A stretch of 64,000 nt of DNA, from the NCBI RefSeq assembly GCF_001649575.2, contig NC_051437.1, forward strand, positions 21,219,685-21,283,684. Reading direction: 5' to 3'. Below are positions 25,501 through 38,500 of this stretch, in pieces. The stretch is from Kryptolebias marmoratus (lineage: Eukaryota; Chordata; Actinopteri; Cyprinodontiformes; Rivulidae). The notes beneath the pieces were generated by a model. It did no database searches. It was given only the letters and a program-made list of their open reading frames with translations, and was not told where the DNA came from. Position 1 is the stretch's first letter, and each line of letters starts with the position of its first letter. The position numbers were made by a program, and so were the translations under genes.

Positions 25501-26343
25501 TCAAACACTTTGCCAACTTAATGCTTCTTCATTTTGCATGCATAGCTTTTCACTGCAACATCAGAGAAGTGCATTTTTTTCTGAAAGGCACATGACTTAA
25601 ATGTATTTCTTTTATTTTACATTTGCTTGATGCACGGTTCAGTTTTCTGACAAGTCAATAATAGAATATTTTGACATGTCAAACGGATAGGTGTGTATTC
25701 TTTTTAGATACTTGTTAGATTAAAGGTTGATAATTTCTAAATAATTTTACTGAACAAAACTGAAATCGTCCACTACAAAATCCCATACAGGAAAAACCTT
25801 GAGTCTGCCTGTTTTCTTTTGTAGAGCAGCTCAAATACTCAACCCAGAGATCTAAGGAACAGTTATGTCTTACAGTTTGTTTTCTAAAATTTACACACAG
25901 AGGTTGTTCCCTAACAAAACGAGCCAACATCCTCGACAGTACTGATTGTTAATTTTGCCAATTTTTAAATTTATGGTTCTTTTTCTCCAAAATCAGTAGT
26001 TATATAAGTTATATTATCAAGTAGTATTTTGGTAGTTTGTTTATCTTTTGGAATATATTGTTTAATTTTACACAATGAATATGTCCAAGACTGGTTAAAA
26101 ATTAATCGATCTGGTTAAATCTGGCACTTTTACATGATGAACTCAAGTAAACATGTTGAGTAATGTGCATTGCCACCTTTAAAACAAAACAAAACAAAAA
26201 AAACATACTTCAATCTATTTGGTATAAACTGACTGATTACCGAAAAGAAAGCTGCTGTCCCCTTCTGAAATGTTAAAATCTATCACCTGTATAATTATTA
26301 TATCTCTGGTGTTTAACCAAGCATCTCGTGTTTTTTTTTCTAG
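22501..26343 (+). other. prdm16: prdm16 intron 1, segment e, up to the exon 2 acceptor
   Basis: No other exon seen. Candidate regulatory blocks lie at 22600-22760 (contains the RFX-like palindrome), 23130-23300 (GCGAATTAATGATTGACC) and 24630-24770, which has TTGGCC followed by ATTGCCAA, a widely spaced NFI-like pair. The last kilobase is very AT-rich, with an AAAAC-type run near 26180-26205, and ends in the T-rich acceptor of exon 2. Confidence 0.55.
22703..22714. promoter_or_regulatory. RFX-type X-box palindrome
   Basis: TTGCCATGGCAA is a perfect 12-base palindrome. With the following C it matches 13 of 14 bases of the ideal X-box GTTGCCATGGCAAC bound by RFX factors. It is followed by AACATTGATTACATTG in a block that looks non-repetitive. 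Binding is inferred. Confidence 0.45.
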
Positions 26344-26795
26344 ATGACAGTGAGCCAGTGGACAGCATGTACGACACAGAAGCCAACCTCCCGGGTGTAG
26401 CAGGCAGCAGAGGTGGTCCTGACAGCCCAGAAGACGACGCAGAAGACGGCATCATCAACATGTCCCCTTTGCCCTCACCGACACCATCCCATCCAAACAA
26501 CAACCACCACCACCACCTGCTGCACCCTCACCTCTACACATCTCACCATCTCCACAGTAGCAGCAGCAATGACCAGGACTTCACCACACCCAAGGAAGGC
26601 TCACCCTACGAGGCGCCCGTCTACATTCCTGATGACATTCCCATTCCCAATGAGCTGGAACTGCGGGAGTCCTCAGTGCCTGGTGCTGGCCTCGGCATTT
26701 GGGCTAAGACCCACATTTGTGCTGGCGAGAGGTTTGGTCTGCACAACGCAAAGCATCACGGGCCCACAGGCAAAGACAACTCCTTTGGATGGGAG
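26344..26795 (+). CDS. prdm16: prdm16 coding exon 2 (N-terminal region and start of PR domain)
   Basis: Internal coding exon, 452 bases. The acceptor is a T-run ending in CTAG at 26340-26343 and the donor is GAG|GTAGGA at 26795/26796. The first codon takes one base from the upstream exon; with it the exon gives 151 residues without a stop. Visible in order: an acidic stretch (PEDDAEDG, residues 29-36), a SP-rich [10 protein letters not shown] segment (40-49), a His/Asn/Ser-rich stretch (50-78), [15 protein letters not shown] (82-96), then the start of the PR (SET-related) domain with [17 protein letters not shown] (106-122), ending FGWE. From family knowledge, [10 protein letters not shown] and the DDAED...MSP region fit PRDM16 better than MECOM, which has SPYKAPIYIP. 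The human PRDM16 exon has the same phase and end point. PRDM16 is a nuclear zinc-finger regulator, reported to monomethylate H3K9 and to control brown fat, haematopoietic and craniofacial fates. The initiator exon lies upstream of the window. The first in-frame Met here is at 26367 (residue 9). Confidence 0.93.
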
Positions 26796-29700
26796 GTAGG
26801 AGCCAGTCTGGATTTTTTTGTGGGTTTTTTTACATTTCAATTTACAATTATTGTGCGTCAGTTTTTTTTACATTTTGTGGCCCAAACACAGCGAGGCATG
26901 AAGTGAAGCGGCACTGAAGAAAGCGGCTGAATACATAATCGGCTCTTCATTCACATTTTCAGCCATCACTCTTCATGCTCACAAGCATATATCTTATCGT
27001 CATCCTATTTGCATCCCTTTTATGATTTGACCTCATCTTTGATCCCTGCATATGCACACACTTGCGCACACATGCATATTACATATATACACACCCACAG
27101 AGTACACTAATTCACATCAGCACAGCAATGTCAGATGGAAAAATCTGGCTGATTAGTGGAGGTATCAGCTTTTATGGGCGTTGGTCTGAAGCAAGCACAC
27201 TCATTTGGTCACGCCATCTGATATGGAAATGGAAGAAGCGTGGCCCAATGCGGTGGCGGTATATTGAACTATTAATTTTCATTTCAACATGACATTAGAG
27301 GATATTGAAGTTGCTTCAGTAAGCTCATTAGGAAGGGGAAAAGGAACTCCTGGTCTCTGTCTCTCTCTGTCTCTGTCTCTCTTTCTCATGTGCTTAATCA
27401 GAGATGAAATATCCTGGCCTGCTTTTCATTTGACTGACTCCTTGACTTTTCAGTTTTAGGAGGTTGGTCATTCGCATGGTCTCATATTACAATTGTATGT
27501 AGTAAGGAACAGTAACTAGGATAGTTTAATCATTTGGACATAGTTGTAGACAGAGAATGATGCATTTGAATTAGACACTAAAACTTACCATGCACATGTA
27601 TATTTGTTTGTCAAGAAAATATGTGCATTGGTTAAAGCAGTTTTGCCAAATAGGTTATTTATTTTTAGAACTTTAATAAAATACAGAATAAAATACCACA
27701 AATCGTAAATATAGACAGAAATGTGATAATACAATGACTCATAGTTTATGGTAATTTAAATATCAAAGTTTTTTTTTTTTTTTACCACTTCTACTACTTT
27801 AGGTCTGTGAAATCTTTAAACCTAAAAGGAAAGTGTTTTTGCTGCTAGGATTTATTAAATGGATGCCTGATATCAGTAGAATATTTTTAAACAAACATCC
27901 TACATCTCTCATGTTCACAAACATGAATAAAAAAATGAGGGTTCTTGTTATAGTTTCAGTTCAGTTTTATATAGTTTTTATCCCGCCAGCTGTAGAAGTA
28001 TGAAGACAATTAAAGCACACAGGCACATGCTAAGTGGCAGCATGCCAGGTGCAACATTTTCTTTTTTAAAGTTCACTTTATGGCCAGCCTTTAGGGGTGA
28101 ACGGGGCTTCTCTCCAAAACCTACACCCTGACCATAGCTTTAATGTTTTCTCTCAGTTTTCTCCCCCCTTTCCATTTCTCCCCAGACACCCAACTTATGC
28201 ATATTCATCAGCTCAGCCTTAACTCTTTGGCTTGTGCAAAAAGTCCCCTCTCTGCCCCAAAGATCCATCTGCACAAGGGTCCAGACAAACACGCTTACAC
28301 ATTTCCCCACAGAGGGTAACATCTAGTTGAGTTTAATAGCCATACTGAAAATTTCATATTTTTTTTAAGATTTCACAAAAAATGCTGTGTTTTTGTTAGT
28401 TTCAGAATCATATGCAAATGAGCAAGTTACAATCCATCAGCCCCAACTCTGCCACTGATAATAGCCCCTTTGGGGGGCTTTAATGGCATTTCGGACTTAC
28501 CGTTTTCTGATCAATGTGCATGTCGCTGTTGGGAGTTTGGTTTACCTTTCAGGTAATATCTTTGATATTTGTATTCTAGTCTCCTGATATTGGACAGTTA
28601 ATCCATTCTTTCAGTCTTCTTTTTTTCTACTGAATTTTGAATAATCATTGAAGAACTGATTCTGTCTCAGAGTATATATATATTTGTTAAAATTTTCTGT
28701 CTGGGTTGGGGCTGGAAACCTTCAGAGGCTCTCCTCTCCCAGACTCTTATCACCGATAGTCATAACAGTCAGAATGCTGATAGTCATCAAAAGACTCCCT
28801 TAGGAGTCTCCTAAACCCTATTTTTCTCCCCTTTCACTATCAGCTCATCTACAGCATCTGTCTTAGACAAATAGACAGATGAGGGAAAGACAGAAGTAAA
28901 AAAAGAAGTAAAAAGTGAAAGCACAACATTTTCAACCACACTAGAAGATTAGGTAGAGCATAAAAGTGTTTGTGAAAAATATGTGTGTAATTCACCCTTT
29001 GCCAAAGTAGAGGGATGTGTTATGAGAGATAATAAATAAAGTCATCTGGGATCCCTGTGGTGTAAACATGATCTTATCTAACCAAGACCTCATACATGAC
29101 AATTTAGCCAACCTTTAAACAGAATGAGTTGAACCAAGTGCTGAAATGAGCTATTTCATTGATGACTTTATTGCAACTGTGCTTCTATGTAATCCAAAAC
29201 AGCTGTAATTTTTAATAATAATGCTTGACAAATACAGTTTTTGTCTAAAATTATATTCTTTTAAACAACTTTGTTACTTCTTTATGTTTGGTTGACTGGA
29301 TTATTTATGATTATTTATGTCGACTTGACTTCTTATACATGTAGTCCTGTATTTCCAAAACACATAAAGATGCACTTAGTTAATTTCTTCTAATTGGATT
29401 TAATTAATGTAAGAAAAAGCACTTTCAGAACACTGTGTTTTTGTGTATTTTTCTTTTAACTTGTGATAACTTTTGTTGGTTTTCTTAGTGCCACTGTCTG
29501 CCAGTGAATCCAAAAAGCTCAACAATCACAGAGTGGATGTTTTAAGGCTTTCTGGATATCTAAATGGAAGTGGAGCTTGGTGAAGGAAAAAATGGTGAAT
29601 AATAGAAAGAAAGTGTGAAAGAGTAGGAGTGACAGAGAGAGAAGGAGGAGAAAGGCAGAGAGGAAGTCGACTATTGTCTGTCCTGGGGCTTAGGGAACTG

Positions 29701-32300
29701 GCAGAGGTGTTAACTCAGGCTCATTTTAGCAAGACAGACAGCTCAATCTGAGAGCTGCTTTGCTGCAGGCCATGGCCATTCTCTTCTGTCTCAGACGCCC
29801 TCTCTGGGCTTGCACTGAGTCATCCATTTAAAAACCATTATGCCCCCCTTTAGCACAACATGATAGAACGCCAGGGCCCCCAGTCTACTCTGTGTATGTG
29901 CATCTTTGGGTGTGTGTGTAGAACTGCTAACCCCTCAGGATAGAGAGGCCCAAGCAAGCCAAGAGAGGCAAGGCCCGCAGAGAGTACCTAGTAGGGATCT
30001 TAGTGTCAAAGCGACTGCTGCTATTATCTGGCTGGTAGATTGGCTTGACTTGTCTATTGATAGAGGCATGTCACCATACAGTTGCTGGAAGTATTTGCAC
30101 TTAACTGATTGACACTCAGTGGACTCACTCATCTGACCTCTCTTGGCTATTCACATGCCAAAGTTTGCTATTGGGGAACACATCTGTGTATCTCTGGTAT
30201 ATGTGAAAAAAGACAATCACATTTTTTTGCAAAACAAAGTCATCATTACTTACACAAGTAAAGATAAAAAAATGTGACTTTAATTTTAAAGAACAAAAAA
30301 AAAATCAAGTTTCCATGTTTTCCGAACCTTCAATAAGGCAACAAACAGCGTTGCCAAGCATTTTTTTAAAGCGATACTCACTGTATTTATTACTGCAGGG
30401 TGAACTCTAGGTGTATCTTTGCACTTCTGAATCATAGCTTTTGAAACTTCTCCTCTTGCTTTGTGTTTTTACTCTGTCTTTATCTTTTACCACCTTTAGT
30501 GCTTGTTTTTTATCTTACAAAGTTTTTCAATGAAGGTCACACATTAGTTACCGTAGCACTTTTTTACTAACTCTGGAAAGATGGAATCACTTTCTTTACA
30601 ATTTTCAACAATGTATTGGATGCTAGAATAGAAATTTTGTAATTCCAGCATTTTCATTTTATACACATAATAAAATATCTTGTATATATCTTGATGTAGA
30701 ACCTTTTAAACAAGGTCATCATAAATGCTTTCACACACAGCGACATATATCATAGTGTCCATGTCAGCCCTGCAGTCATGCCTGTGTGTTTGAGAAGTAG
30801 ACCTTGGGATGACTTTGTTGCCAGGCAAACTTCTATCTCACTGTCCTTCATTCTTTGTCTGTTTACTTTCTGTGGGGTGATTTTCCATATCAGTATCATT
30901 CATCCAACGATGTGTGGAAAGAGGTGAAAAGAATGCTAGCTCTTCTGTTTGGCCAGATATTGACTTAGTGATAGGGTAAGATGTCTGGCAGGCACTTTCA
31001 TGTCGCCAAGGTCCTACGTGACAGACACCCTTCTAGACATGGCAAGATGTAGCTCCCTCACTTCTCAACAACCACTAAATCTCTGCCTTGACAGCCCGCT
31101 TTTCACACAGATGTTGTATTTCTTTTGTTCACGTCCTAATCTCTGGCAAAAGTTTTCAAAGGTTTAGGAGAAGAAGTCCTTGGCGCACCCTGACACATAT
31201 CTGTTCTGACCCACCTTTTGCATTCTAAAGTGTTTGCTCACCTTTTGTGTTTTGTCTTAGAGCAGCAGATGGCCAGTTTCTTATGCTGCAAGAAATCCCT
31301 ACAAGATATGCAAAGATCAGCTTAAAACTCGGGATTTGTTAGCCTTTCACAAAAAGGTGTTCTTTACCTTGATGTTTGACTCTTATGATGGCTACTACTG
31401 ACTAAATGATCGAGCAGAAGTTGTCTAGAGAAGTCAGAAGATAGTGACATGAAGTACAAGAATTGGATAGGAGAAAAAAAGGGCGTGCGATAACAAAAGA
31501 GAGTTGTTTCCTGCTTGATTTGACTAATGTGTTTAATGGTCTCTCAGTAGCTGTCATTTTTGAACATTTTTAAACATAAATATGACTGTAGATCAGTTTA
31601 ATCGTATATCTGAAAACACTTTTTTGTGTGCTCAAGTCTTCATAATACCTAAAACCGTTTTAGTTCATTTAAACCTGTACCAAGTAGACATGTATAGCAT
31701 GAGTGGAGCATTTCATGTAAATGCAGTCATTATCATGTCTTTTAGTAATCAAATCAAGACCAGGTTCTGTACTTAGACATGAGCTAAGAGCACTTCTTCT
31801 GAAAGCCAATTAGTAGGCAAAACAGCAGGTGTTTTTACTTTTACCTCTTCACTTTGACTTTAGTTGAAAAGAAGAGAATTCTTCTTTACTTAAAGGTCAA
31901 TTCACACATATTTCAAGCGCATATAAAAAGATGTTCTGCAGACACAGATATTACTGGGATATAACACAAATTGGACATTCAGAATTTTTTAAGCATTATT
32001 ACTAATTTGAAGAATGAAACAATAAAAAAGTTGACTTTTATAAAAAGAAAAGAAAAACAAAATTATTTTTCTCTTTTACTTGTATAAAACATTTTAAAGT
32101 GCTTTCTAAAACTAAAAGTTCTAACTGTAGTTTATTGTATTTTTAACAAACTTTATGTATTACTACATACAAAGAACACAGCATATTATACACTTTGTCT
32201 TTAGTTTTTGTGAATAATAATGTATTGTCTTTGATTAAACATATTTTAAAATATCCAGACTACAAGATTGTAAAATTTTCTGTTTTGTGCTTTTAATCTC
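26796..32300 (+). other. prdm16: prdm16 intron 2, segment a: no gene seen
   Basis: First part of the 31,271-base intron 2. If the intron is retained, the frame continues 37 codons past the donor to a stop at 26907-26909. Candidate regulatory blocks by composition are 27120-27300, 28420-28560 (TCAGCCCC, GGGGGGCTTTAATGGC), 29690-29880 and 30940-31110. A T-run lies near 27766-27783 and a GTCTCT-type run lies at 27356-27385. Confidence 0.55.
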
Positions 32301-33400
32301 TAAATGCAGGTTATACAATTCATTCACTAGCATACAGAGTTACTTTGGGATATGTGCTTAGTTCCAGATGGTAATGAAAGGGACATCAAACCTGTGGTTT
32401 CTAATAGCAGTATTGACCAACAATATGTGGCTTTTTGTCATCATTATTTCACTTTGACAGAAACCTCAAGTTTACACACAGAAGAAAAACACCAGAGAGA
32501 GTTTAACACCACAAATCCCGGGTCTGGGTGCTGTAATATCTTCCATTCACGTTCATTTTATGTAGGTTTTAAACATGCCATTAGTCAATTTAATCCAATT
32601 TTTTCCAGCTTTCGGAGCACTCCAGTGGAACAGATTCCATCTAATATTAAACATATGGTCACCGTTGCCCCTGGTAGCACAGCAGCAGTGCTACGCTTTT
32701 TTATTAACCTTAAAGACAAGCCTCCTGTGTCCCAGAGCAAACCATTGTCAATTATCTCCAATGAACATTGTAATTGATAACGAGTAAGCAGGGCAGCAAA
32801 TTAAATGTCAGGTTTGATTAGAAGTCTGATGCCTTATCATTTGTTCATAACTCGTTACCAACATCTGTTAATTAGTTAATAAATTATCCCACAGTGCAGA
32901 TGAAAGGTGCAGCCTTTAGAGGAAGCGCATGGGCCAAAGTCATCCGTCTTTGAAGGGAGTAGAACTCGACAAATATTGTCCCTGGGATTTGGGCTGTTAT
33001 TGCTTGGTCACTGGTTTAAGACCTCAGCCACTCTCGCCAAGCGTTCTCAATGGAACCTCTTGTTTCCCTGAGCAGCACCCCCACAATCTCCTCACGCATC
33101 TCCACCACAATGCTATCCTTTATTACATGAGGTTTCCCTTCGCAGACATGCTTTAAACATTAATTTAAAACCCCTCACATTGGCCCATCAGTCCTCTGTG
33201 GCGAATCACAGGTAACTCGTGTCCAATCCTCCTCTCTTGGACTGTGTATTTAGGGAAACCCCATCGTTCATCATCACACTGATGAATAGTTCCATCAGTT
33301 TGTGCCTCAAGGCAGCAGCAGACAATGACAGTGCTCTTCGCCACAGTGGAAGATAATTTGTCAAATTCTGTTTATGCTGGTTCTCAAAGTTATGCTCTTT
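32301..33400 (+). other. prdm16: prdm16 intron 2: long non-repetitive block, candidate enhancer cluster
   Basis: From about 32540 to 33380 the sequence has balanced composition, almost no simple repeats and several homeodomain-type cores (CCATTAGTCAATTTAATCC, GTTAATTAGTTAATAAATTA). It looks unlike the AT-rich, run-rich intron around it. A 141-codon open frame at 32352-32777 overlaps it but shows no domain and no splice context. Conservation is suspected, not shown. Confidence 0.35.
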
Positions 33401-35514
33401 AATATCCTTCTGACCAAATCTTTGTGTCTGGAAAGCTCAACATGCAAATGCTTATTACAGTTTAATCTTTTTTTTTCCTACATTTCCACTCATTTTCCCC
33501 TTTTCTCATTTAAACCTCAATCCCTTGTGCTGCTTAACATTTCTTTGACTCAAACAGGAGGTGGTGACCTATTAATCAGGTTCCTGTGGCTGTTGTGATT
33601 GCCTTTTTCCATAATCAGATACACAACATAGTCCAAAAGCTTTAGCTGCAGAAATACTTATTTTCTTTAATTTGCTGTAGATCTTATATCACACTGTAGG
33701 CCTCAGTGCATACGGAGGAAAATGAGGTGCATGGCTGTGCCTTTTAATTACATTTTATTAGGTGTGAAGACTTTCACTTTGGCACAGTGAGTGGCTTTGT
33801 CAGAGTCATATGAGAGAGTATAAAGAGCCTTCTAATAGGCTGAAGGAGAGGGAGGACACTTACCGATAAAGTTTTGTAAGAAAATATAAACTCAGTAATT
33901 AAAATATTACAATATGTATTGAAATAAACAGATTTCAGATTTATTATGAAAATATTCAGACATATAATCACAGCATATACCTTAACAAGAGACACAGGCA
34001 AGCAGGAAAGTCTTCTCCCATGTTTTTCTTTCCTCAACCAGTCATTTAGAATAACAAGGTAGAGTGAGAGGCCAAGCATGATGACGACATTAGATCTAAA
34101 AACAGTGTTGAATTGTTGAAGTGTCAGACACACCGGGACGTCTTTACTTTGGAAAGGCTCTGGAATCGCTTGAGTGATTTTCACTCATTTTCCCCACCAC
34201 TGTCACTGAAAGCAAGACCTGGGATCTTGTCTGCATGGGACAACAAAAAGGTTTGGACACAGTCAAGATTTGTAGAGGAGCTAAGGCCTGTGCATGCTTG
34301 TGTGTGCATGTCACATGCACATACGCACACAGACACATACGTCCACAACTCTATTATATGGCACTGGTCCACATAATTTTAAACTAGATGCCAAAATCCT
34401 CTAAAACAACAAAAATAAATAATTAAAATAAAATAAATCAAAATTTTTCTTCTCAACGGGCAAAAATTAAATTAGTTTAGCATCCTAGAAAGAAAGGGAG
34501 GTCAAGGAGCCAAGCTTGGTCAGAGAAAATCTTCTTAATGGTCTCAGCAGTGAAAGGTAAGCCACTCAGTCATTCTGTCCTCAGTGCATGTCATATGATT
34601 CTGCTCTGTGCCACTCATTCCACAGAGGAGGTGCTCTGATGTTGGTGAAGCTGGTACACAGTGGTACCCAGCATGCCACCAAGTGAAAAAAAAAGAAACT
34701 GAAAAGTGTTGTGTTTCTATGACATTGTTGCCCAAGAGCCATGTGATACAGAATAAAAACGTTGCCACATTTAAGGAGTGACTGATTGTTTTGTAAGTGA
34801 AAGGAGAAATGTGTCTGACCTTCACATACAGTAAGTTTTAAAATGATAGAGAAGTTACTTGTCATTACATGAAAATCTGTTGATTTTTATCCAACTTCTG
34901 TATTAATGTTATTTAAACTGTTAAACATTAAACAAAACTCAAGAAGTCAAGTTCATATATAACGCTTCACACAATCCCTTTTTTGCAGTGACTTTATAGA
35001 ACCTGTGCTTTTCTGTTAACAATGTCCGCTTGTTTCTGCTGGCCAAGAGCTCACAATGATGGAAAGTGCTTTTAAATATTTTGTACAGAAGGCACAAAAA
35101 GAAGGAGATATTCTATTCTTGGAAAAAAACTTCTAAGTGTGCTGTATAAGAGCACATAAGTCAACACACAAAGCACTTGCACAGTTTTTTAGATGCCCTT
35201 TGAGAATCTGTTCTCTGTGAGAATCGATTCTCTTTACCCCAGTCCTGTAGAATGGGTATGGGCAAAAGAATGGATGTGTTATTTATTCTGTTTTACAACC
35301 ACTTTTTTTGTTTGTTTGTTTATGTCTTTTATTTTTAATAAAGTGATGTTACAAGACCACGTAAAGGTTGAAAAGCCAACAACAATAACAAAACAAAACA
35401 AAAAAACTCGAAATTTAGGTGAGTGAGGGAATATTCCTGGAAAAATAAAAAATCTGAAATTATAAAATAAAGAGAGAAATAGAAAGATAATCAAAATGTA
35501 TTTAACGGTTGTTC

Positions 35515-35587
<73 letters not shown>

Positions 35588-38500
35588 GACAATAATATAA
35601 TAATAATATTTTAGAAAATTGGGATTTCCTTGACAATATACATCAACTCCCTAAACACTGTATTTATTTATTTATTTGGCCTTCAATTGTCCTAAAATGC
35701 TGTCACACTTTCACCTTTTAACTGACTTTCATCTACAGGCAATGTCCTGTCAAGTGAGCTTTATGTGCTTCCATTACAAAATACACAACATGAGCTTTAC
35801 TTATACCAAGATCACACACTCAAATCTGTTCTTTTGTGAGTCATTGATTTTTCAACCCCCTCTCTCAACCTTTTGTGGCCTCTTCCTCATTTTTTTTTTT
35901 TTTTTTACTCTCCAGCCTTTCTTTTTGCTCCATCCACCTCTTTTCCTGGCCTCCGGGGTCCCAGTGCTTCTAATTTGGCCTTATCAGTGAAGTAATTTAG
36001 CTGCCACAGCTTGGGTTTCTGTCGCGCGGCGAGTGGCCCCATTGTCCAGCCCTGCTGTTGCTGAGATAAACCCTTAGATTGAACAAAGTCCGCACTGACC
36101 TTTACAAACTCCCAAATCTCACTGTGTACACCCCTCCAACCAAGATTCTCTCTACCTCGAGCTCTTTTCTTTGGGTGGCGGCGCTTGGGGCCCGTCAATG
36201 TAAGGAAGAAGAAGATTGACTGTGTGTGCATGTGAAAATGTGTGAAAGACAGAGAGTGTGTGGGGTCAGGGTGGATTGAGTGAGCGTAAGATGGACAAGA
36301 GAGCGGGATTAAGATGGCTGACTGAGCCTGTCTATATTTCCAATGGCACTTTGCTCTAAGAGGGAGGCAGAGAGGGGAAAAGTGCACAGCAAACAAAGCA
36401 TTCAAGTGCACATTTTTCTGTCTCCTTCAGACTCACAGAGGATGCTTGTGGAAGCCACATTTGTTGTTCATCCTACCTTGTAATGTTAAGAAGAAATATA
36501 ATGTATTGATTCAAAAGTACACTTGTGTCTTTCCTTGTACCTGCCAGTGATGTCCCTGAAACACCTCATGTGGACAGCCTTGACAAGTGAAGCACTGCAT
36601 CTTGCGTCTTTGTCATTTATCATGTCCTCCATTTCTGGGCAAGAGGCCCAAGAGGAGTCTTTTGGGATTTTTGCTTTGACCCACAGTAAAATGACTGGAG
36701 CAGAACGGTTGAAGCCAAGTGGCTTGGGGGTTGGGTCAGTTCCATAGCAGAAAGGTTTGGGGCACAATGCAGCAAAAGTACTCCACATTGTGAACCACTG
36801 TCATCCTTGAGAAGCCACTCGACTTACTCTTCACATCACAAATCCTCTCTGCTCTCTATTCCAGCTGTCTGTCAGTCAGGCAAGGAGCCTCATCAAAAGG
36901 TCTTGAAACTTGGGACTGTGACAAAGTGTAGAGGGAGGCAGTGCCGTGCAGGAGAGTGGAGAAAGGAAGTGGTGTTTGTGTGGTTACTGTGTTGGTGAGG
37001 GTTTGCTGTGGGAAGCAACAGGGCCATAAGTGCAGGTGTAGGGTTTAGTGTTAGTGTCAAAGGATTGGAGACAAGCTGTACCTTTTTCTCACTCGATCCA
37101 TTGGTCAAAGGTGGCCCATCTTACTCTCTGTCCCTCCACCCATGTCACTTCCTTTCCACCTCCCCCCACCCACTGCCACCTGCCTGCAAGCCACCACCAG
37201 TGTTCCCAGGGAGATGAGCGCTACGGAGAAGAAGGCCCACAAGGGATTAACTTTTCACATGGCTGGGAGTCCTCGTCTCAAAAGACCTGACAACCCCACA
37301 CGGCTTGATTAAAAAAGCAAAGAAGAGAGGAGGAAAGGGGGGGCAGAAGGGTATAGTAGGAGGAGAAGAGGGGGAATTCTTCACATGATGGCCCTGAGAG
37401 AGGGATTTTGGATATTGGGTGTCTTTTTTTTTTTTTTTTTTTTCCCAAAGCCCTCATGTCCTGGTTGAGAATGAGCAAATTGTTCATCTGTTCTCTCACC
37501 AGTCTCTGTGTTGCCCAGTTTGAAGATATGGGTGGGCACCAGCACAGACTGTACGACTCATAAAAAAACCACTTTTTTTTTAATTGTCAGATTTGTGGTT
37601 TGTCTTTTTTTTATTGATCATTATAAAACAGTAAAAAGTCTTAATTTTGTCCTACGTTTTAGTTGACTTCAATGTACAACTGATTTATTTATAATTAATA
37701 CATTATCAAAAGCTCTCAGTTATTCTGTGTATTTTAGCATTGCATTACAGTCAAGGAAGACATTGGCAGAGAAAGTCGGCGAACCGTTGCCGGCTTAAAG
37801 TTCTAGTGTTCAAGTGGCAAGGCGCCCTATTTCCCCTCACTCTATCCCAGATAAATTGGGCATCTCAGGTTTGTCTGTGAGAAAGAGAGGACAACAATCA
37901 AAACAAATGTTCCCACTGAAGTGAAGATGGGAGTGGGGTTGGCTTTCCTCTCTGGCTAACGGATCAGCAACTCAACCTAGCGGGACAGCAGGCCACTTAA
38001 TACCTCCCATCTTGTCCAGGTAACAGAGTGGCCCGACAGGGAGGTCAGAGAAGGTAGCAGCATATTATTTTTCAGATCACCACTCACCTTCTGGCTTCCT
38101 CCGCATGGCTCACTTACCCTCTTCTCATCTCTACAGCTTCAAGACACTCATCCTTTCCTCCCAACTCTCTAAAAGGTGATACAAACATTCATTGAGAAAG
38201 TTTAAATAAATTTTAACCTAGTTTCATTCCAAAGCTGCTCTACGATGGGTCAAATTTTGTTGTTTGCAGTTTTAAGATCTCAATTTTTACTATTTATTCT
38301 TGTTATTTCAAACACACATTTGATTCAGGTATTTATATTCAAACTTCAACTTTTTGAGTTTTCTTTAAGCTCTTTGGATTACAAGTTGTGAAATATCTTC
38401 AGGTGTACTAAAAAACAAACAAAACATGGAGAAATGTATACATCAGCACAGACGTCTACATTTAAAGAAATGTGTAGCAACATTTTGGGGTTGGCAGTTG

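Noticed and set aside
26344..26400. ATG at the first bases of exon 2 as a start codon
   Set aside because: It is out of frame with the PR-domain reading frame and meets a stop within about 20 codons. The frame instead continues from an upstream exon with phase 1.
26344..26795. Assignment of the exon to mecom (MDS1/EVI1) instead of prdm16
   Set aside because: The block [10 protein letters not shown], the acidic DDAED...MSP segment and the following 17-residue microexon fit PRDM16; MECOM has SPYKAPIYIP and no such microexon.
28785..28810. GACTCC-CTTA-GGAGTC hairpin as a possible microRNA or terminator
   Set aside because: Stem is only about 7 bases; far too short for a microRNA precursor, and bacterial-type terminators do not apply.
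32352..32777. 141-codon plus-strand open frame
   Set aside because: No domain; it lies across a candidate regulatory block and shows no codon-like pattern that I could see.
35905..36411. 168-codon minus-strand open frame
   Set aside because: No recognisable domain, biased composition and overlap with a GC-richer block with open frames on other strands. More likely chance within a non-coding element.
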